DNA of 64,000 bases. Origin: Actinomycetospora endophytica (lineage in GTDB: Bacteria; Actinomycetota; Actinomycetes; Mycobacteriales; Pseudonocardiaceae). The notes under the pieces were generated by a model. The model worked only from the letters and a program-made list of their open reading frames with translations. It did not search any database and was not told the DNA's origin. The stretch spans positions 62,001 through 126,000 of the forward strand of contig NZ_JAJNDB010000010.1 of the NCBI RefSeq assembly GCF_021026375.1, read 5' to 3'. Position 1 is the stretch's first letter, and each line of letters starts with the position of its first letter. This document shows positions 48,665 to 57,169 of this stretch, one piece after another. The translations under genes were made by a program, and so were the position numbers.

Positions 48665-49441
48665 ATGACCTCACTGCTCCCGGGGACCGACCAGGTCCCC
48701 GAGACCACGTCGCCGCCCCTCGCCGTCGACGCCCGCGACATCCGCCGGCGGTTCGGCGAGCGCGAGATCCTCCGCGGGGTCGACCTGCAGGTGCGGCCGG
48801 GCGAGTTCCTCGCCCTGCTCGGCGCGAGCGGCTCCGGCAAGACGACGCTACTGAAGATCCTCGGTGGCCTCGACCGCGAGGCGCAGGGTCAGGTGCGCGT
48901 CCCCGCCCGAGTGTCGATCGCGTTCCAGGAGCCGCGTCTGCTGCCCTGGCAGCGCGCGTGGCGCAACGTCGCGTTCGGGCTGCGCGGGCCCGACGTGCGG
49001 GCGCGCGCGACCGAGGCACTGCGCGAGGTCGGGCTCGCCCACCTGGCCGACCAGTGGCCGAAGACGCTCTCCGGCGGCGAGGCCCAGCGGGTCGCCCTCG
49101 CCCGGGCGCTCGTCCGCGATCCCGACCTGCTGCTGCTCGACGAGCCGCTGGCCGCCCTGGACGCGCTCACCCGGCTGCGCATGCAGCGCCTCATCGCCGA
49201 CCTCTGCGCCCGCCGGGGCCTCACGGCGATCCTCGTGACCCACGACGTCGACGAGGCGGTGACCCTCGCCGACCGCGCCGTCGTGCTGCGCGAGGGCGCC
49301 CTGGCCCACGAGATCCCCGTCGACCTCGCGCGCCCCCGCGACCCCAGCGGCCCGGCGTTCGGCACCCACCGCGACCAGCTCCTGTCCTGGCTCGGCGTCC
49401 AGGACCCCACCACCGATCTCCCCGAGGAGAAGACCCCGTGA
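48665..49441 (+). CDS. ABC transporter ATP-binding protein (SsuB-like), second system
   Basis: The 258-residue protein has Walker A GASGSGKTT, AFQEPRLLPWQRAWRNVAFG, signature LSGGEAQRVALARALV, Walker B LLLLDEPLAALD and VTHDVDEAV. Drives the importer formed with its neighbours. The stop overlaps the binding-protein start (GTGA). Confidence 0.92.
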   Translation: MTSLLPGTDQVPETTSPPLAVDARDIRRRFGEREILRGVDLQVRPGEFLALLGASGSGKTTLLKILGGLDREAQGQVRVPARVSIAFQEPRLLPWQRAWRNVAFGLRGPDVRARATEALREVGLAHLADQWPKTLSGGEAQRVALARALVRDPDLLLLDEPLAALDALTRLRMQRLIADLCARRGLTAILVTHDVDEAVTLADRAVVLREGALAHEIPVDLARPRDPSGPAFGTHRDQLLSWLGVQDPTTDLPEEKTP

Positions 49442-50400
49442 TCCGCCTGCTCCGGCGTGCCGCAGTCCCCGTCCTGCTGTTGCTGGCCCTCACGGCGTGC
49501 TCGTCCGGCGGCTCCGGTACCCCGACGCTGCGGGTCGGCATCATCGTCACCGGCAGCGGCCAGGGCTACGGCGTCGAGAGCTACGCCGCCAGCCAGGGCG
49601 TCCTGCAGCGCCACCTGAAGGACACGGGGATCGGCGACGTGGCGTTCACGTCCTTCCCGAACGGCCCCAACCTCAACCAGGCCCTCAAGGGCGGCTCCCT
49701 CGACATGGGCGTCCTCGGCGACACCCCCGCCGTCTCCGGGCGCGCCGCGAACCTGCCCACCCAGCTCTCCGGGGTCAGCCTGCGCGGCCAGGACGCCTGG
49801 CTGATCGCCGGTCGCGGGATCACCTCGCTGAACGACCTGCGCGGCAAGACCGTCGCCACGCAGCAGGGCTCGTACATGCACCGCTACCTGGTGGGACTGC
49901 TCCAGCAGGCCGGCCTCGCCTCGCAAGTCAAGATCACCTTCCTGCTGACCAACAGCGCGCAGCAGGCGCTCGACAAGGGCGACATCGCGGCCTACGCGGC
50001 GCCGGTCCCGGTCGCCCCGCAGCTCGCCTCCAAGGGCTACGCGGTGATCGACAAGGCCAGCGCCCACCCGGGCCTGCCGGGCAACAGCTACATCACCATC
50101 GGCAACGACGCCGCGACGAAGTACCCGCAGCTCGCGCAGGCGTGGAACGCCGCGATCGCCGAGACCGCCGCCGGGATCGCGAAGGACCCGTCGGATTACC
50201 AGGCCTGGGCCGCGAAGATCTCGGGGCTCCCGCAGGCGATCATCGCGCAGTCCTATCCGGCCGCGGAGTTCGGGAACCCGGCGATCACCCCGACCGACGT
50301 CACGACCGCGAGGACCACGCTCGACTTCCTCGTCTCCCAGCAGCTCGCGTCCGCGCCGTTCGACGTCGGGTCCTGGGTCGCGCCGGGCGGTCGGGCGTGA
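49438..50400 (+). CDS. ABC transporter substrate-binding lipoprotein (SsuA-like), second system
   Basis: The 320-residue lipoprotein has signal RLLRRAAVPVLLLLALTACS (lipobox LTAC). The body has GVLQRHLKDTGIGDVAFTSF, LNQALKGGSLDMGVLGDTPA, GKTVATQQGSYMHRYLVGLL and DKGDIAAYAAPVPVAPQLAS, in the NMT1/SsuA-like family. It is fairly different from the other two binding proteins, so a different substrate is likely. GTG start; stop overlaps the flavoprotein gene. Confidence 0.88.
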   Translation: MIRLLRRAAVPVLLLLALTACSSGGSGTPTLRVGIIVTGSGQGYGVESYAASQGVLQRHLKDTGIGDVAFTSFPNGPNLNQALKGGSLDMGVLGDTPAVSGRAANLPTQLSGVSLRGQDAWLIAGRGITSLNDLRGKTVATQQGSYMHRYLVGLLQQAGLASQVKITFLLTNSAQQALDKGDIAAYAAPVPVAPQLASKGYAVIDKASAHPGLPGNSYITIGNDAATKYPQLAQAWNAAIAETAAGIAKDPSDYQAWAAKISGLPQAIIAQSYPAAEFGNPAITPTDVTTARTTLDFLVSQQLASAPFDVGSWVAPGGRA

Positions 50401-51998
50401 CGGGCCGGGTGCGCCGCAGCGCCCGACGGCCGGTGGCGGTGCCGGCCCGTGTCGACGTGCTGGTCCTCGGCGGCGGCCCCGCCGGCACGTGGGCCGCACT
50501 CGCGGCCGCCGCCGAGGGCGCGAGCGTCGCCCTGGTCGACAAGGGCTGGTGCGGTACCAGCGGCGCCGCCGCCGCGGGCGGCAACAACCTGTGGTTCGTG
50601 CCGCCGGAGGGCGAGGCCCGCGAGCGCGCCATCGAGACCCGCACCCGTGAGGGCGGCTTCCTGACCGATCCGCGCCGGATGGCCGCGGCCGTGGCGCGGA
50701 CCTGGGACGCGGTGCACGAGCTCGCCGCGGCCGGCTACCCCTTCCCGGACGACGAGCACCGCCCGGGTGAGCGTTACCTCGGCAGCCTGCAGGGACCGGA
50801 GTACATGCGGTTGCAACGACGACGGGTCCGACGCGCCGGGGTCGTCGTCGTGGACCAGTCCCCCGCTACCGAGCTGCTGGGAGACGACGACGGCGCGGTC
50901 GTCGGGGCCGCCGGAGTGCACCGCCAGCACGGCAACGCGCCCTGGTCGATCGGGGCCGGCGCGGTCGTCGTCGCCACCGGCGGCTGCGCGTTCCTGTCCG
51001 GCGCGCTCGGCTGCAACGTCGACACCGGCGACGGCGCGCTGATGGCCGCCGAGGTCGGCGCGGAGCTCTCCGGGATGGAGTTCTCGAACCAGTACGGCAC
51101 CGCCCCCGCGTTCGGCGCCGAGACCAAGGGCCTCATGTACCAGTTCGCAACCTACAGCCGCGCGGACGGCACCGAGCTCGACATCGGCGGCATGGGCCGC
51201 CCGGCGCTGCAGCGGGCCATGGTGGAGGGCCCGGTGTACGCCCGGCTCGACCGCGCCGAGCCCGAGCTGCACCAGAAGATGCGCTGGTCGCAGCCGAACT
51301 TCTTCCTGCCGTTCGACAAGATGGGCGTCGACCCGTTCCGGGAGCGCTTCGGCGTCCGGGCGGTGCTCGAGGGCACGGTGCGTGGCACCGGTGGCATCGC
51401 CGTCCCCGGCGAGGGCTGCGCGACGACGGTGCCCGGCCTCTTCGCCGCCGGCGACGCCGCCTCGCGGGAGGACATCACCGGCGGAATCACCGGCGGCGGC
51501 TCGCACAACGGCGCCTGGGCCATCTCGTCGGGCAGCTGGGCGGGAACGGCGGCCGCCCGCCACCGCCCGCGCGCCGCCGGCCGGGCCACCCCGGCAGGGC
51601 GGGCCGGGCTGCGGCCGGTCGGACGACCACGGGGTCGGTACGACGACGTCGTCGCCGCCGTGCAGTCCCGGGTCCTGCCGCTCGAGCTCAACCGCTTCCG
51701 CACCGGGGCAAGCCTGCGCGAGTCGCTCGCCGTGCTCGACCCGCTCTGGGAACAGGTCGTCGACGGCCTCGCCCCCGCCGACCGACCGGGCACCCACAGC
51801 CGCCAGGCCGCCGCGATGGTCGCCCACGCCCGCTGGATGTACTCCGCGGCGCTCGCCCGGCCGGAGTCGCGGGCGATGCACCTGCGCGGCGACCACCCCG
51901 ACACCGATCCCGCGCAGACCCACCGGCTGCGCGTGCGGGGTCTCGACGACATCGCGGTGATCGCGGACCGGCCGCGCGAGGCGGTGATCGCGTCGTGA
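50397..51998 (+). CDS. FAD flavoprotein of the fumarate reductase/AprA superfamily, copy 1
   Basis: The 533-residue protein has an FAD-binding loop VLVLGGGPAGTWAALAAAAE (GGGPAG at about 25-30), VVVATGGCAFLSGALGCNVD, TGDGALMAAEVGAELSGMEF, SQPNFFLPFDKMGVDPF, GTVRGTGGIAVPGEGCATTV and AGDAASREDITGGITGGGSH. This is the FrdA/SdhA/AprA fold. A partner 2x[4Fe-4S] ferredoxin overlaps its stop, an AprAB-like arrangement. The reaction is unknown; importer and Cys leader imply redox chemistry on an imported sulfur compound. Copy 2 is at 52384. Confidence 0.82.
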   Translation: MTGRVRRSARRPVAVPARVDVLVLGGGPAGTWAALAAAAEGASVALVDKGWCGTSGAAAAGGNNLWFVPPEGEARERAIETRTREGGFLTDPRRMAAAVARTWDAVHELAAAGYPFPDDEHRPGERYLGSLQGPEYMRLQRRRVRRAGVVVVDQSPATELLGDDDGAVVGAAGVHRQHGNAPWSIGAGAVVVATGGCAFLSGALGCNVDTGDGALMAAEVGAELSGMEFSNQYGTAPAFGAETKGLMYQFATYSRADGTELDIGGMGRPALQRAMVEGPVYARLDRAEPELHQKMRWSQPNFFLPFDKMGVDPFRERFGVRAVLEGTVRGTGGIAVPGEGCATTVPGLFAAGDAASREDITGGITGGGSHNGAWAISSGSWAGTAAARHRPRAAGRATPAGRAGLRPVGRPRGRYDDVVAAVQSRVLPLELNRFRTGASLRESLAVLDPLWEQVVDGLAPADRPGTHSRQAAAMVAHARWMYSAALARPESRAMHLRGDHPDTDPAQTHRLRVRGLDDIAVIADRPREAVIAS

Positions 51999-52387
51999 TC
52001 GAGGTGATCAGCGAGGCCCGCTGCATCGACTGCGCGATCTGCGTCGACGTCTGCCCCACCAACGTCTTCGACGCCGACTCCCGCGGCCGGCCGTCGATCG
52101 CGCGACAGTCCGACTGCCAGACCTGCTTCCTCTGCGAGGCGCACTGTCCCACCGACGCGCTGTTCGTCGCACCGCTCTCGGGCCCGGCGCCGGAGGACTC
52201 GCCGCTGCGTGACGAGGAGGCGCTCGCCCGCGAGGGCCGTTTCGGCGAGTACCGCGGCTGGATCGGCTGGGGCCACGGACGGTCCCCGGGCAGCCGCGCC
52301 GACCGGAACCAGGTCTTCACCCTGCGGCTGCGCGCGCTGCCGCCGCCGGAACCCGTTGTCCCCGAGCAGGAAGGACCGCGCCCGTGA
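51995..52387 (+). CDS. 2x[4Fe-4S] ferredoxin, AprB-like, copy 1
   Basis: The 130-residue protein (GTG start) has two CxxCxxCxxxCP clusters: CIDCAICVDVCP at 10-21 and CQTCFLCEAHCP at 41-52, followed by a ~75-residue tail (YRGWIGWGHGRSPGSRADRN). Spacing and tail resemble AprB, the electron-transfer subunit of APS reductase, more than ordinary ferredoxin. It likely passes electrons to or from the flavoprotein with which it overlaps. Its stop overlaps flavoprotein copy 2. Confidence 0.87.
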   Translation: MIEVISEARCIDCAICVDVCPTNVFDADSRGRPSIARQSDCQTCFLCEAHCPTDALFVAPLSGPAPEDSPLRDEEALAREGRFGEYRGWIGWGHGRSPGSRADRNQVFTLRLRALPPPEPVVPEQEGPRP

Positions 52388-53952
52388 CCGATGCGCCGCT
52401 GGAGATCGAGACCGACGTCCTCGTCGCCGAGGGTGGCCCGGCCGGTACCTGGGCCGCCCTGCGGGCCGCGGACGCCGGAGCCGACGTCGTGCTCGTCGAC
52501 AAGGGCTGGTGCGGGGCCAGCGGCGCGACGGCCGCGGCGGGCACCGGGGTCTGGTACGTCGAGCCCGACCCGGACACCCGCGAGGCGGCGATGGCCTCCC
52601 GCGAGGCGCTCGGCGGGTACCTCGCCGACCGCGGCTGGATGGCCCGCGTGCTCGACGAGACCTACGCCGGGATGAACGAGTTCGCCGAGCGCGGCCGCTA
52701 CCCCTTCCCCGTCGACGACGAGGGCCGCCAGATCCGGCGCGGGGTTCAGGGCCCCGAGTACATGCGCCGGATGCGGATGCTGGTGCGCCGCGCCGGGGTC
52801 CGGATCCTCGACCACTCCCCGCTGCTCGAGCTGCTCACCGACGCCGACGGCGCCGTGGTCGGCGCGGTCGGGCAACGTCGTCAGGCGGGCGGGGACTACC
52901 GGGTGCGGGCCGGCGCCGTCGTGCTCGCCACCGGCGGCTGCGCCTTCGCGAGCGGTGCGCTGGGCACCCACGTCGACACGGGGGACGGGACGCTGGCCGC
53001 CGCCGAGGTCGGGGCACACCTCTCGGGCATGGAGTTCTCCAACGCCTACGCGATCGCGCCCGCGCACAGCTCGGTCACCAAGACCGCGTACTACAGCTAC
53101 GCCTCGTTCTACCGCGCCGACGGCACCGTGCTCGAGGGCGCGGGCAGCACCCGCGGACGGTCGGTGATCGCCCGGACGCTGCTCTCCGAGCCGGTGCTCG
53201 CCCGCCTCGACCACGCCGGGCCGGCCGAGCGGGAGGCGATGCGTCGGGGCCAGCCGAACTTCTTCCTCGCGTTCGACCGGGCCGGGATCGACCCGTTCAC
53301 CGACCGGTTCCCGATCACGCTGCTCGCCGAGGGCACCGTCCGCGGCACCGGCGGGATCGCGCTCGCCTCGACCGCGTGCGACACCGACGTCCCCGGGCTG
53401 TACGCGGCCGGCGACACCGCGACCCGCGAGTACATCTGCGGCGGTTTCACCGGCGGCGGCAGCCACAACGCGGCGTGGGCGCTGTCGTCCGGCAGTTGGG
53501 CCGGCTGCGCGGCGGCCCGGTACGCCCGCACAGCCACCGACCGGCACCGGGTCGCGACGGGTGCCGGCGGTGCGGGCCTGCGTCCGACGGGAACCGGGCG
53601 GCTCGCCGCGCGCGAGGTGATCCGCGAGGTCCAGGGCCAGGTGCTCCCGTACGACCTCAACTACCTGCGTCACGGCGACCGGCTCTGGCCCGCGCTCGAG
53701 AAGCTGCACGGGCTCTGGCGCGAGGCCCGCGACGGACTGGTCGACGACGACCCGTGGCGCGCCCGGGAGGCCGCCGCGATGACCGCCACCGCCCGCTGGA
53801 TGTACACCGCCGCGCTCGCCCGCGACGAGTCCCGCGGGATGCACAAGCGTGAGGACCGGCCAGGCCTCGACCCGGCCTGGCACCAGCGCCTCGACGTCGG
53901 CGGGCTCGACGAGCCGTGGACCCGCACGGCGGCCCTGGAGGTGGCGGCGTGA
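52384..53952 (+). CDS. FAD flavoprotein of the fumarate reductase/AprA superfamily, copy 2
   Basis: The 522-residue paralog of copy 1 shares GTWAALRAADAGADVVLVDK, VVLATGGCAFASGALGTHVD, GQPNFFLAFDRAGIDPF, GTVRGTGGIALASTACDTDV and GGFTGGGSHNAAWALSSGSW. The dinucleotide loop reads AEGGPAG, so the first glycine of GxGxxG is Glu16, which may weaken FAD binding or reflect specialisation. Overlaps ferredoxin genes on both sides, so the four genes are one coupled unit. Function unknown. Confidence 0.82.
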   Translation: MTDAPLEIETDVLVAEGGPAGTWAALRAADAGADVVLVDKGWCGASGATAAAGTGVWYVEPDPDTREAAMASREALGGYLADRGWMARVLDETYAGMNEFAERGRYPFPVDDEGRQIRRGVQGPEYMRRMRMLVRRAGVRILDHSPLLELLTDADGAVVGAVGQRRQAGGDYRVRAGAVVLATGGCAFASGALGTHVDTGDGTLAAAEVGAHLSGMEFSNAYAIAPAHSSVTKTAYYSYASFYRADGTVLEGAGSTRGRSVIARTLLSEPVLARLDHAGPAEREAMRRGQPNFFLAFDRAGIDPFTDRFPITLLAEGTVRGTGGIALASTACDTDVPGLYAAGDTATREYICGGFTGGGSHNAAWALSSGSWAGCAAARYARTATDRHRVATGAGGAGLRPTGTGRLAAREVIREVQGQVLPYDLNYLRHGDRLWPALEKLHGLWREARDGLVDDDPWRAREAAAMTATARWMYTAALARDESRGMHKREDRPGLDPAWHQRLDVGGLDEPWTRTAALEVAA

Positions 53953-54299
53953 TCGAGATCGTGTCGGCGGAACGCTGCATCGGCTGCGACCGCTGCGTGG
54001 ACATCTGCCCCACCGACGTGTTCGACCGCGGCTCGGGCGGTGTTCCCGTCATCGCCCGGCAGGCCGACTGCCAGACCTGCTTCCTCTGCGAGGCCTGGTG
54101 CCCGGTCGACGCGCTGTTCGTCGCGCCCGAACGCGATCCGTTGCCCGAGAGGCTCGACGAGGCCGACGTGGGCGGCACACTCGGGAGCTACCGGGAGGCG
54201 ATCGGCTGGGGCCACGGCCGCACTCCCGGCGCCCGGATCGCCGTCGGCCCGCCGTTGCGCCACGAGCCCGGGGACCGGCCCGGGCCTCCGTTGGTCTGA
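53949..54299 (+). CDS. 2x[4Fe-4S] ferredoxin, AprB-like, copy 2
   Basis: The 116-residue paralog of copy 1 has cluster motifs CIGCDRCVDICP and CQTCFLCEAWCP at identical spacing (10, 13, 16, 20 and 41, 44, 47, 51) and a conserved YREAIGWGHGRTPGARIAVG tail. GTG overlaps the copy 2 flavoprotein stop. The matched pairs suggest that flavoprotein and ferredoxin were duplicated together. Confidence 0.87.
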   Translation: MIEIVSAERCIGCDRCVDICPTDVFDRGSGGVPVIARQADCQTCFLCEAWCPVDALFVAPERDPLPERLDEADVGGTLGSYREAIGWGHGRTPGARIAVGPPLRHEPGDRPGPPLV

Positions 54300-54340
54300 C
54301 ACCGGCCGCCGGTCCGAACCCGCCGCGAAGGAGCCCGACC

Positions 54341-55432
54341 ATGCGCTTCCAGGTCCTCGACATCGTCCCGCACGCCCCGCACCCGGTGACGGGCGAGCTG
54401 ATCAGCGTGCACGAGCGCCTGGAGCGCGTGGTCGAGACCGCGGTCCGTGCCGAGCGGCTCGGGTTCGACTCCTACGCGGTCGGCGAGCGTCACGCCGGCG
54501 AGTTCGTGTCCTCGGCGCCGACGGTGCTGCTCGGCGCCCTCGCGCAGGCCACGGACCGCATCCTGCTCTCCACCGGGGTGACGGTGCTGTCGCTGCTCGA
54601 CCCGGTCCGCGTCGCCGAGGACTACGCCACCGTCGACCAGCTCTCCGGCGGCCGGCTCGAGATCGTCATCGGGAAGGGCAACGAGGACCGGCACTTCGGC
54701 ATGTTCGGCCTCGAGCTCGGCCGCCAGTACGAGTACCTCACCGAGAACTACGAACTGCTGCGCCGGCTGCTGCGCGAGACCGACGTCGACTGGGTCGGCA
54801 CCCACCACGCCGATCTCCACGGCGTCACGACCTTCCCCCGTCCCTTCGACGGCCCGTTCCGCATCTGGCACGGCTCGGCGACCTCGACCCAGGCCGTCGA
54901 CCTCGCCGCGAGGTGGGGCGACCCGCTGTTCTCGGCGAACGCGCTCCAGCCGCGCGAGGCCTACCGGGTGCTGATCGACCGCTACCGCGAGAAGCTCGCC
55001 GAGCACGGGCACGACCCGTCGGTCGGCTACGTCGGCTCCGGCTCCGGAGGGCTCTTCCTCGCCGACACCGACGAGGAGGCCATCGCGCAGTACCGTCCGA
55101 TCTACGAGGCGATGGCCGCCAAGCTCGCCGCCGCGCACGCCGGCGACACCCGCAGGGGCAAGACGATGTCGTTCACGACGATCGAGGACGCGGTCGCGCA
55201 CGGGCCCGCGCTGGTGGGCACTTCCGAGCGGGTCGCCGAGAAGATCGTCGACTACCACAAGAGCTACCACCACGACCTGCAGTCGGTCTCGATCAACCCG
55301 GTGCTGCCCTGGTCCCAGCAGCAGGACGTGCTGGAGCGGTTCGCCACCGAGGTCATCCCCGCCGTGCAGCGCGAGATCCCGACGACGTTGTGGGGTCCGG
55401 AGGATCCCGGCAGGCGCGCTTCGCGCCCCTGA
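54341..55432 (+). CDS. LLM-class flavin-dependent oxidoreductase
   Basis: The 363-residue luciferase-like protein has RFQVLDIVPHAPHPVTGELI, YAVGERHAGEFVSSAPTVLL, LLSTGVTVLSLLDPVRVAED, LEIVIGKGNEDRHFGMFGLE and GSGSGGLFLADTDEEAIAQY. It belongs to a less characterised branch (not SsuD). AAGGAG precedes ATG 54341, 41 bp after the ferredoxin gene, so it probably completes the operon. The final RRASRP comes from a degenerate repeat copy. Confidence 0.87.
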   Translation: MRFQVLDIVPHAPHPVTGELISVHERLERVVETAVRAERLGFDSYAVGERHAGEFVSSAPTVLLGALAQATDRILLSTGVTVLSLLDPVRVAEDYATVDQLSGGRLEIVIGKGNEDRHFGMFGLELGRQYEYLTENYELLRRLLRETDVDWVGTHHADLHGVTTFPRPFDGPFRIWHGSATSTQAVDLAARWGDPLFSANALQPREAYRVLIDRYREKLAEHGHDPSVGYVGSGSGGLFLADTDEEAIAQYRPIYEAMAAKLAAAHAGDTRRGKTMSFTTIEDAVAHGPALVGTSERVAEKIVDYHKSYHHDLQSVSINPVLPWSQQQDVLERFATEVIPAVQREIPTTLWGPEDPGRRASRP

Positions 55433-55450
55433 GGCGCGTCAGCGCACCTA
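55412..55450. repeat. TAGGTGCGC palindromic repeat, copy 7 (shortened, inner stem lost)
   Basis: AGGCGCGCTTCGCGC (55412-55426) and GGCGCGTCAGCGCACCTA (55433-55450) retain the outer arms, but the GTGAGCA...TGCTCAC stem is gone. TGA at 55430-55432 stops the monooxygenase, and CTA at 55448-55450 is the TAG stop of the converging permease, as in copy 1. Confidence 0.75.
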
Positions 55451-56347
55451 TGGTCCCGTTGCCAGCCCCCGCGCCCGCAGGATCCGCCGCTCGGCCGGCC
55501 GGAACGCGAGCAGTTCCACCCCGATGCCGACGACGAGGATCAGGATGATCGCGGCGATCACGACCTCCATCTCCGACTGCGTCTGCCCGTAGTTCAGGTA
55601 GGCGCCCAGCCCGAACCCGAGGCTCGGTGAGGTCGCGATGAGCTCGGCGGCCATGAGCGAGCGCCACGAGAACGCCCAGCCCTGCTTGAGCCCGGCCAGG
55701 AACCCGGGCAGCGCCGCCGGGAGCATGATCAGCCGCGCCGACTGCGCCCGCGAGGCGCCCATCGCGTGCCCGACCCGCGGCAGCAACGGCGGCACCTGGT
55801 CGATGCCCGAGACCAGCCCGTTCGCGATCGAGGGCACCGCGCCCATGAGGACGACGAAGTAGATCGTCTGGTCGGTCAGCCCGAACCACAGCACCGCCGC
55901 CGGCACCCACGCGACCGACGGCAGGCTCTGCAGCCCGGAGAGGATCGGCCCGATCGCCGCGCGCACCACCGGCACCGTCGCGACCAGCAGGCCCAGCGGG
56001 GTCCCGATGATCACCGCGAACAGGAAGCCGAGCACCGCGCGGCTGATCGACGTCCAGATGATCGACAACGCCTGGCCGCTCACCAGCTGGGTGCCGATCT
56101 CGCCGAACACCGCCCCGGGCGCGGGCAGTTTGAACTCCGGCCAGATCGCGGAGGCCCACAGGATCTGCCAGACGACGATGAACAGGACCACCGCGACGAC
56201 CGGCGGCACGACGCTCGTCGCGAACCGCTTCCACCACGGGGCGCGATGCTCGGTCGGGGTGTCGAGCGCATCGAGACCACGCCCGACGTCGAGCGTCCCG
56301 TCCGACTCGCGGTCCTCGGTGAGTACCGGCCGATCCTCAGCGGCCAT
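55448..56347 (-). CDS. ABC transporter permease (SsuC/TauC-like), third system
   Basis: The 299-residue permease has six helices after a ~40-residue cytoplasmic start. The conserved loop is MGASRAQSARLIMLPAALPG with FLAGLKQGWAFSWRSLMAAE. It differs from the first two systems and is nearer the nitrate/sulfonate/taurine TauC group. It overlaps the ATPase gene by 11 bp and is the last gene of a minus-strand operon. Confidence 0.9.
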   Translation of the reverse strand: MAAEDRPVLTEDRESDGTLDVGRGLDALDTPTEHRAPWWKRFATSVVPPVVAVVLFIVVWQILWASAIWPEFKLPAPGAVFGEIGTQLVSGQALSIIWTSISRAVLGFLFAVIIGTPLGLLVATVPVVRAAIGPILSGLQSLPSVAWVPAAVLWFGLTDQTIYFVVLMGAVPSIANGLVSGIDQVPPLLPRVGHAMGASRAQSARLIMLPAALPGFLAGLKQGWAFSWRSLMAAELIATSPSLGFGLGAYLNYGQTQSEMEVVIAAIILILVVGIGVELLAFRPAERRILRARGLATGP

Positions 56348-57140
56348 GCGCCGAGATCACCTCGCGCAGCTCGGTCGTGATGTCGCCGTGCAGCTCCTCG
56401 GGGTCGGTGTCGACACCGGTGCCCCACTCCCGCACGACCCGGCCGGGCCGCGACGAGAGCAGCACGACCCGCTCGGCCAGCCGGACCGACTCCCGCACGT
56501 CGTGGGTGACGAACAGGATCGTCGTGCCCGTCGCCTCCCAGACGCGCAGCAGCTCGGCCTGCAGGAAGTCGCGGGTGATCGCGTCGAGCGCCCCGAACGG
56601 CTCGTCCATGAGCAGGACGCCGGGCTGGACCTCGGTCGCCCCCGACCCGCCCAGCCCGGTGGCCGCCGCGAGGGCCCGGGCCAGCGCGACCCGCTGGCGC
56701 ATCCCCCCGGAGAGCTCGTGCGGGCGCTTCTCGGCCTGCCCGTCGAGGCGGACCAGTTCGAGCAGCTCGCGGGCCCGCTCCCGGCGCGCCCCGCGGCCCA
56801 CCCCCGCGAGACGCAACGGCAGCTCGACGTTGCGCCCCGCGGTGAGCCACGGCAGCAGCGCGGACTCCTGGAACATCACCGCCGGCCGCGACGACGACCG
56901 GTCCACCGTCCCCGTCGTCGGCTGGTCGAGGCCGGCGACGACGTTGAGCAGGGTCGACTTGCCGCAGCCCGACGCCCCGAGCAGGCAGACGAACTCCCCG
57001 GGCGCGACCGAGAGGTCCACGCCGTCGAGCGCGACGACGGCGTCGTCGCCCCGGCCGAAGACCTTCGAGACGCCCTTGACCTCGACGGCGGGCGGCCCCG
57101 TCCGGGGCGTGGGGCCGGGTCGCTCGAGCGTGACGGTCAT
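56337..57140 (-). CDS. ABC transporter ATP-binding protein (SsuB/TauB-like), third system
   Basis: The 267-residue protein has Walker A GASGCGKST, VMFQESALLPWLTAGRNVEL, signature LSGGMRQRVALARALA, Walker B VLLMDEPFGALD and VTHDVRESV. Start ATG 57140. It lies between its binding protein and permease genes on the minus strand. Confidence 0.92.
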   Translation of the reverse strand: MTVTLERPGPTPRTGPPAVEVKGVSKVFGRGDDAVVALDGVDLSVAPGEFVCLLGASGCGKSTLLNVVAGLDQPTTGTVDRSSSRPAVMFQESALLPWLTAGRNVELPLRLAGVGRGARRERARELLELVRLDGQAEKRPHELSGGMRQRVALARALAAATGLGGSGATEVQPGVLLMDEPFGALDAITRDFLQAELLRVWEATGTTILFVTHDVRESVRLAERVVLLSSRPGRVVREWGTGVDTDPEELHGDITTELREVISAHGR

Positions 57141-57169
57141 GGTGGATGCCCTCCGGGAGGTGGGTGGAG

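Noticed and set aside
51995..54299. Dissimilatory APS reductase (AprAB) proper
   Set aside because: The fold and cluster pattern are similar, but no other dissimilatory sulfur genes exist here and the proteins are shorter and tied to an importer. Only AprAB-like is claimed.
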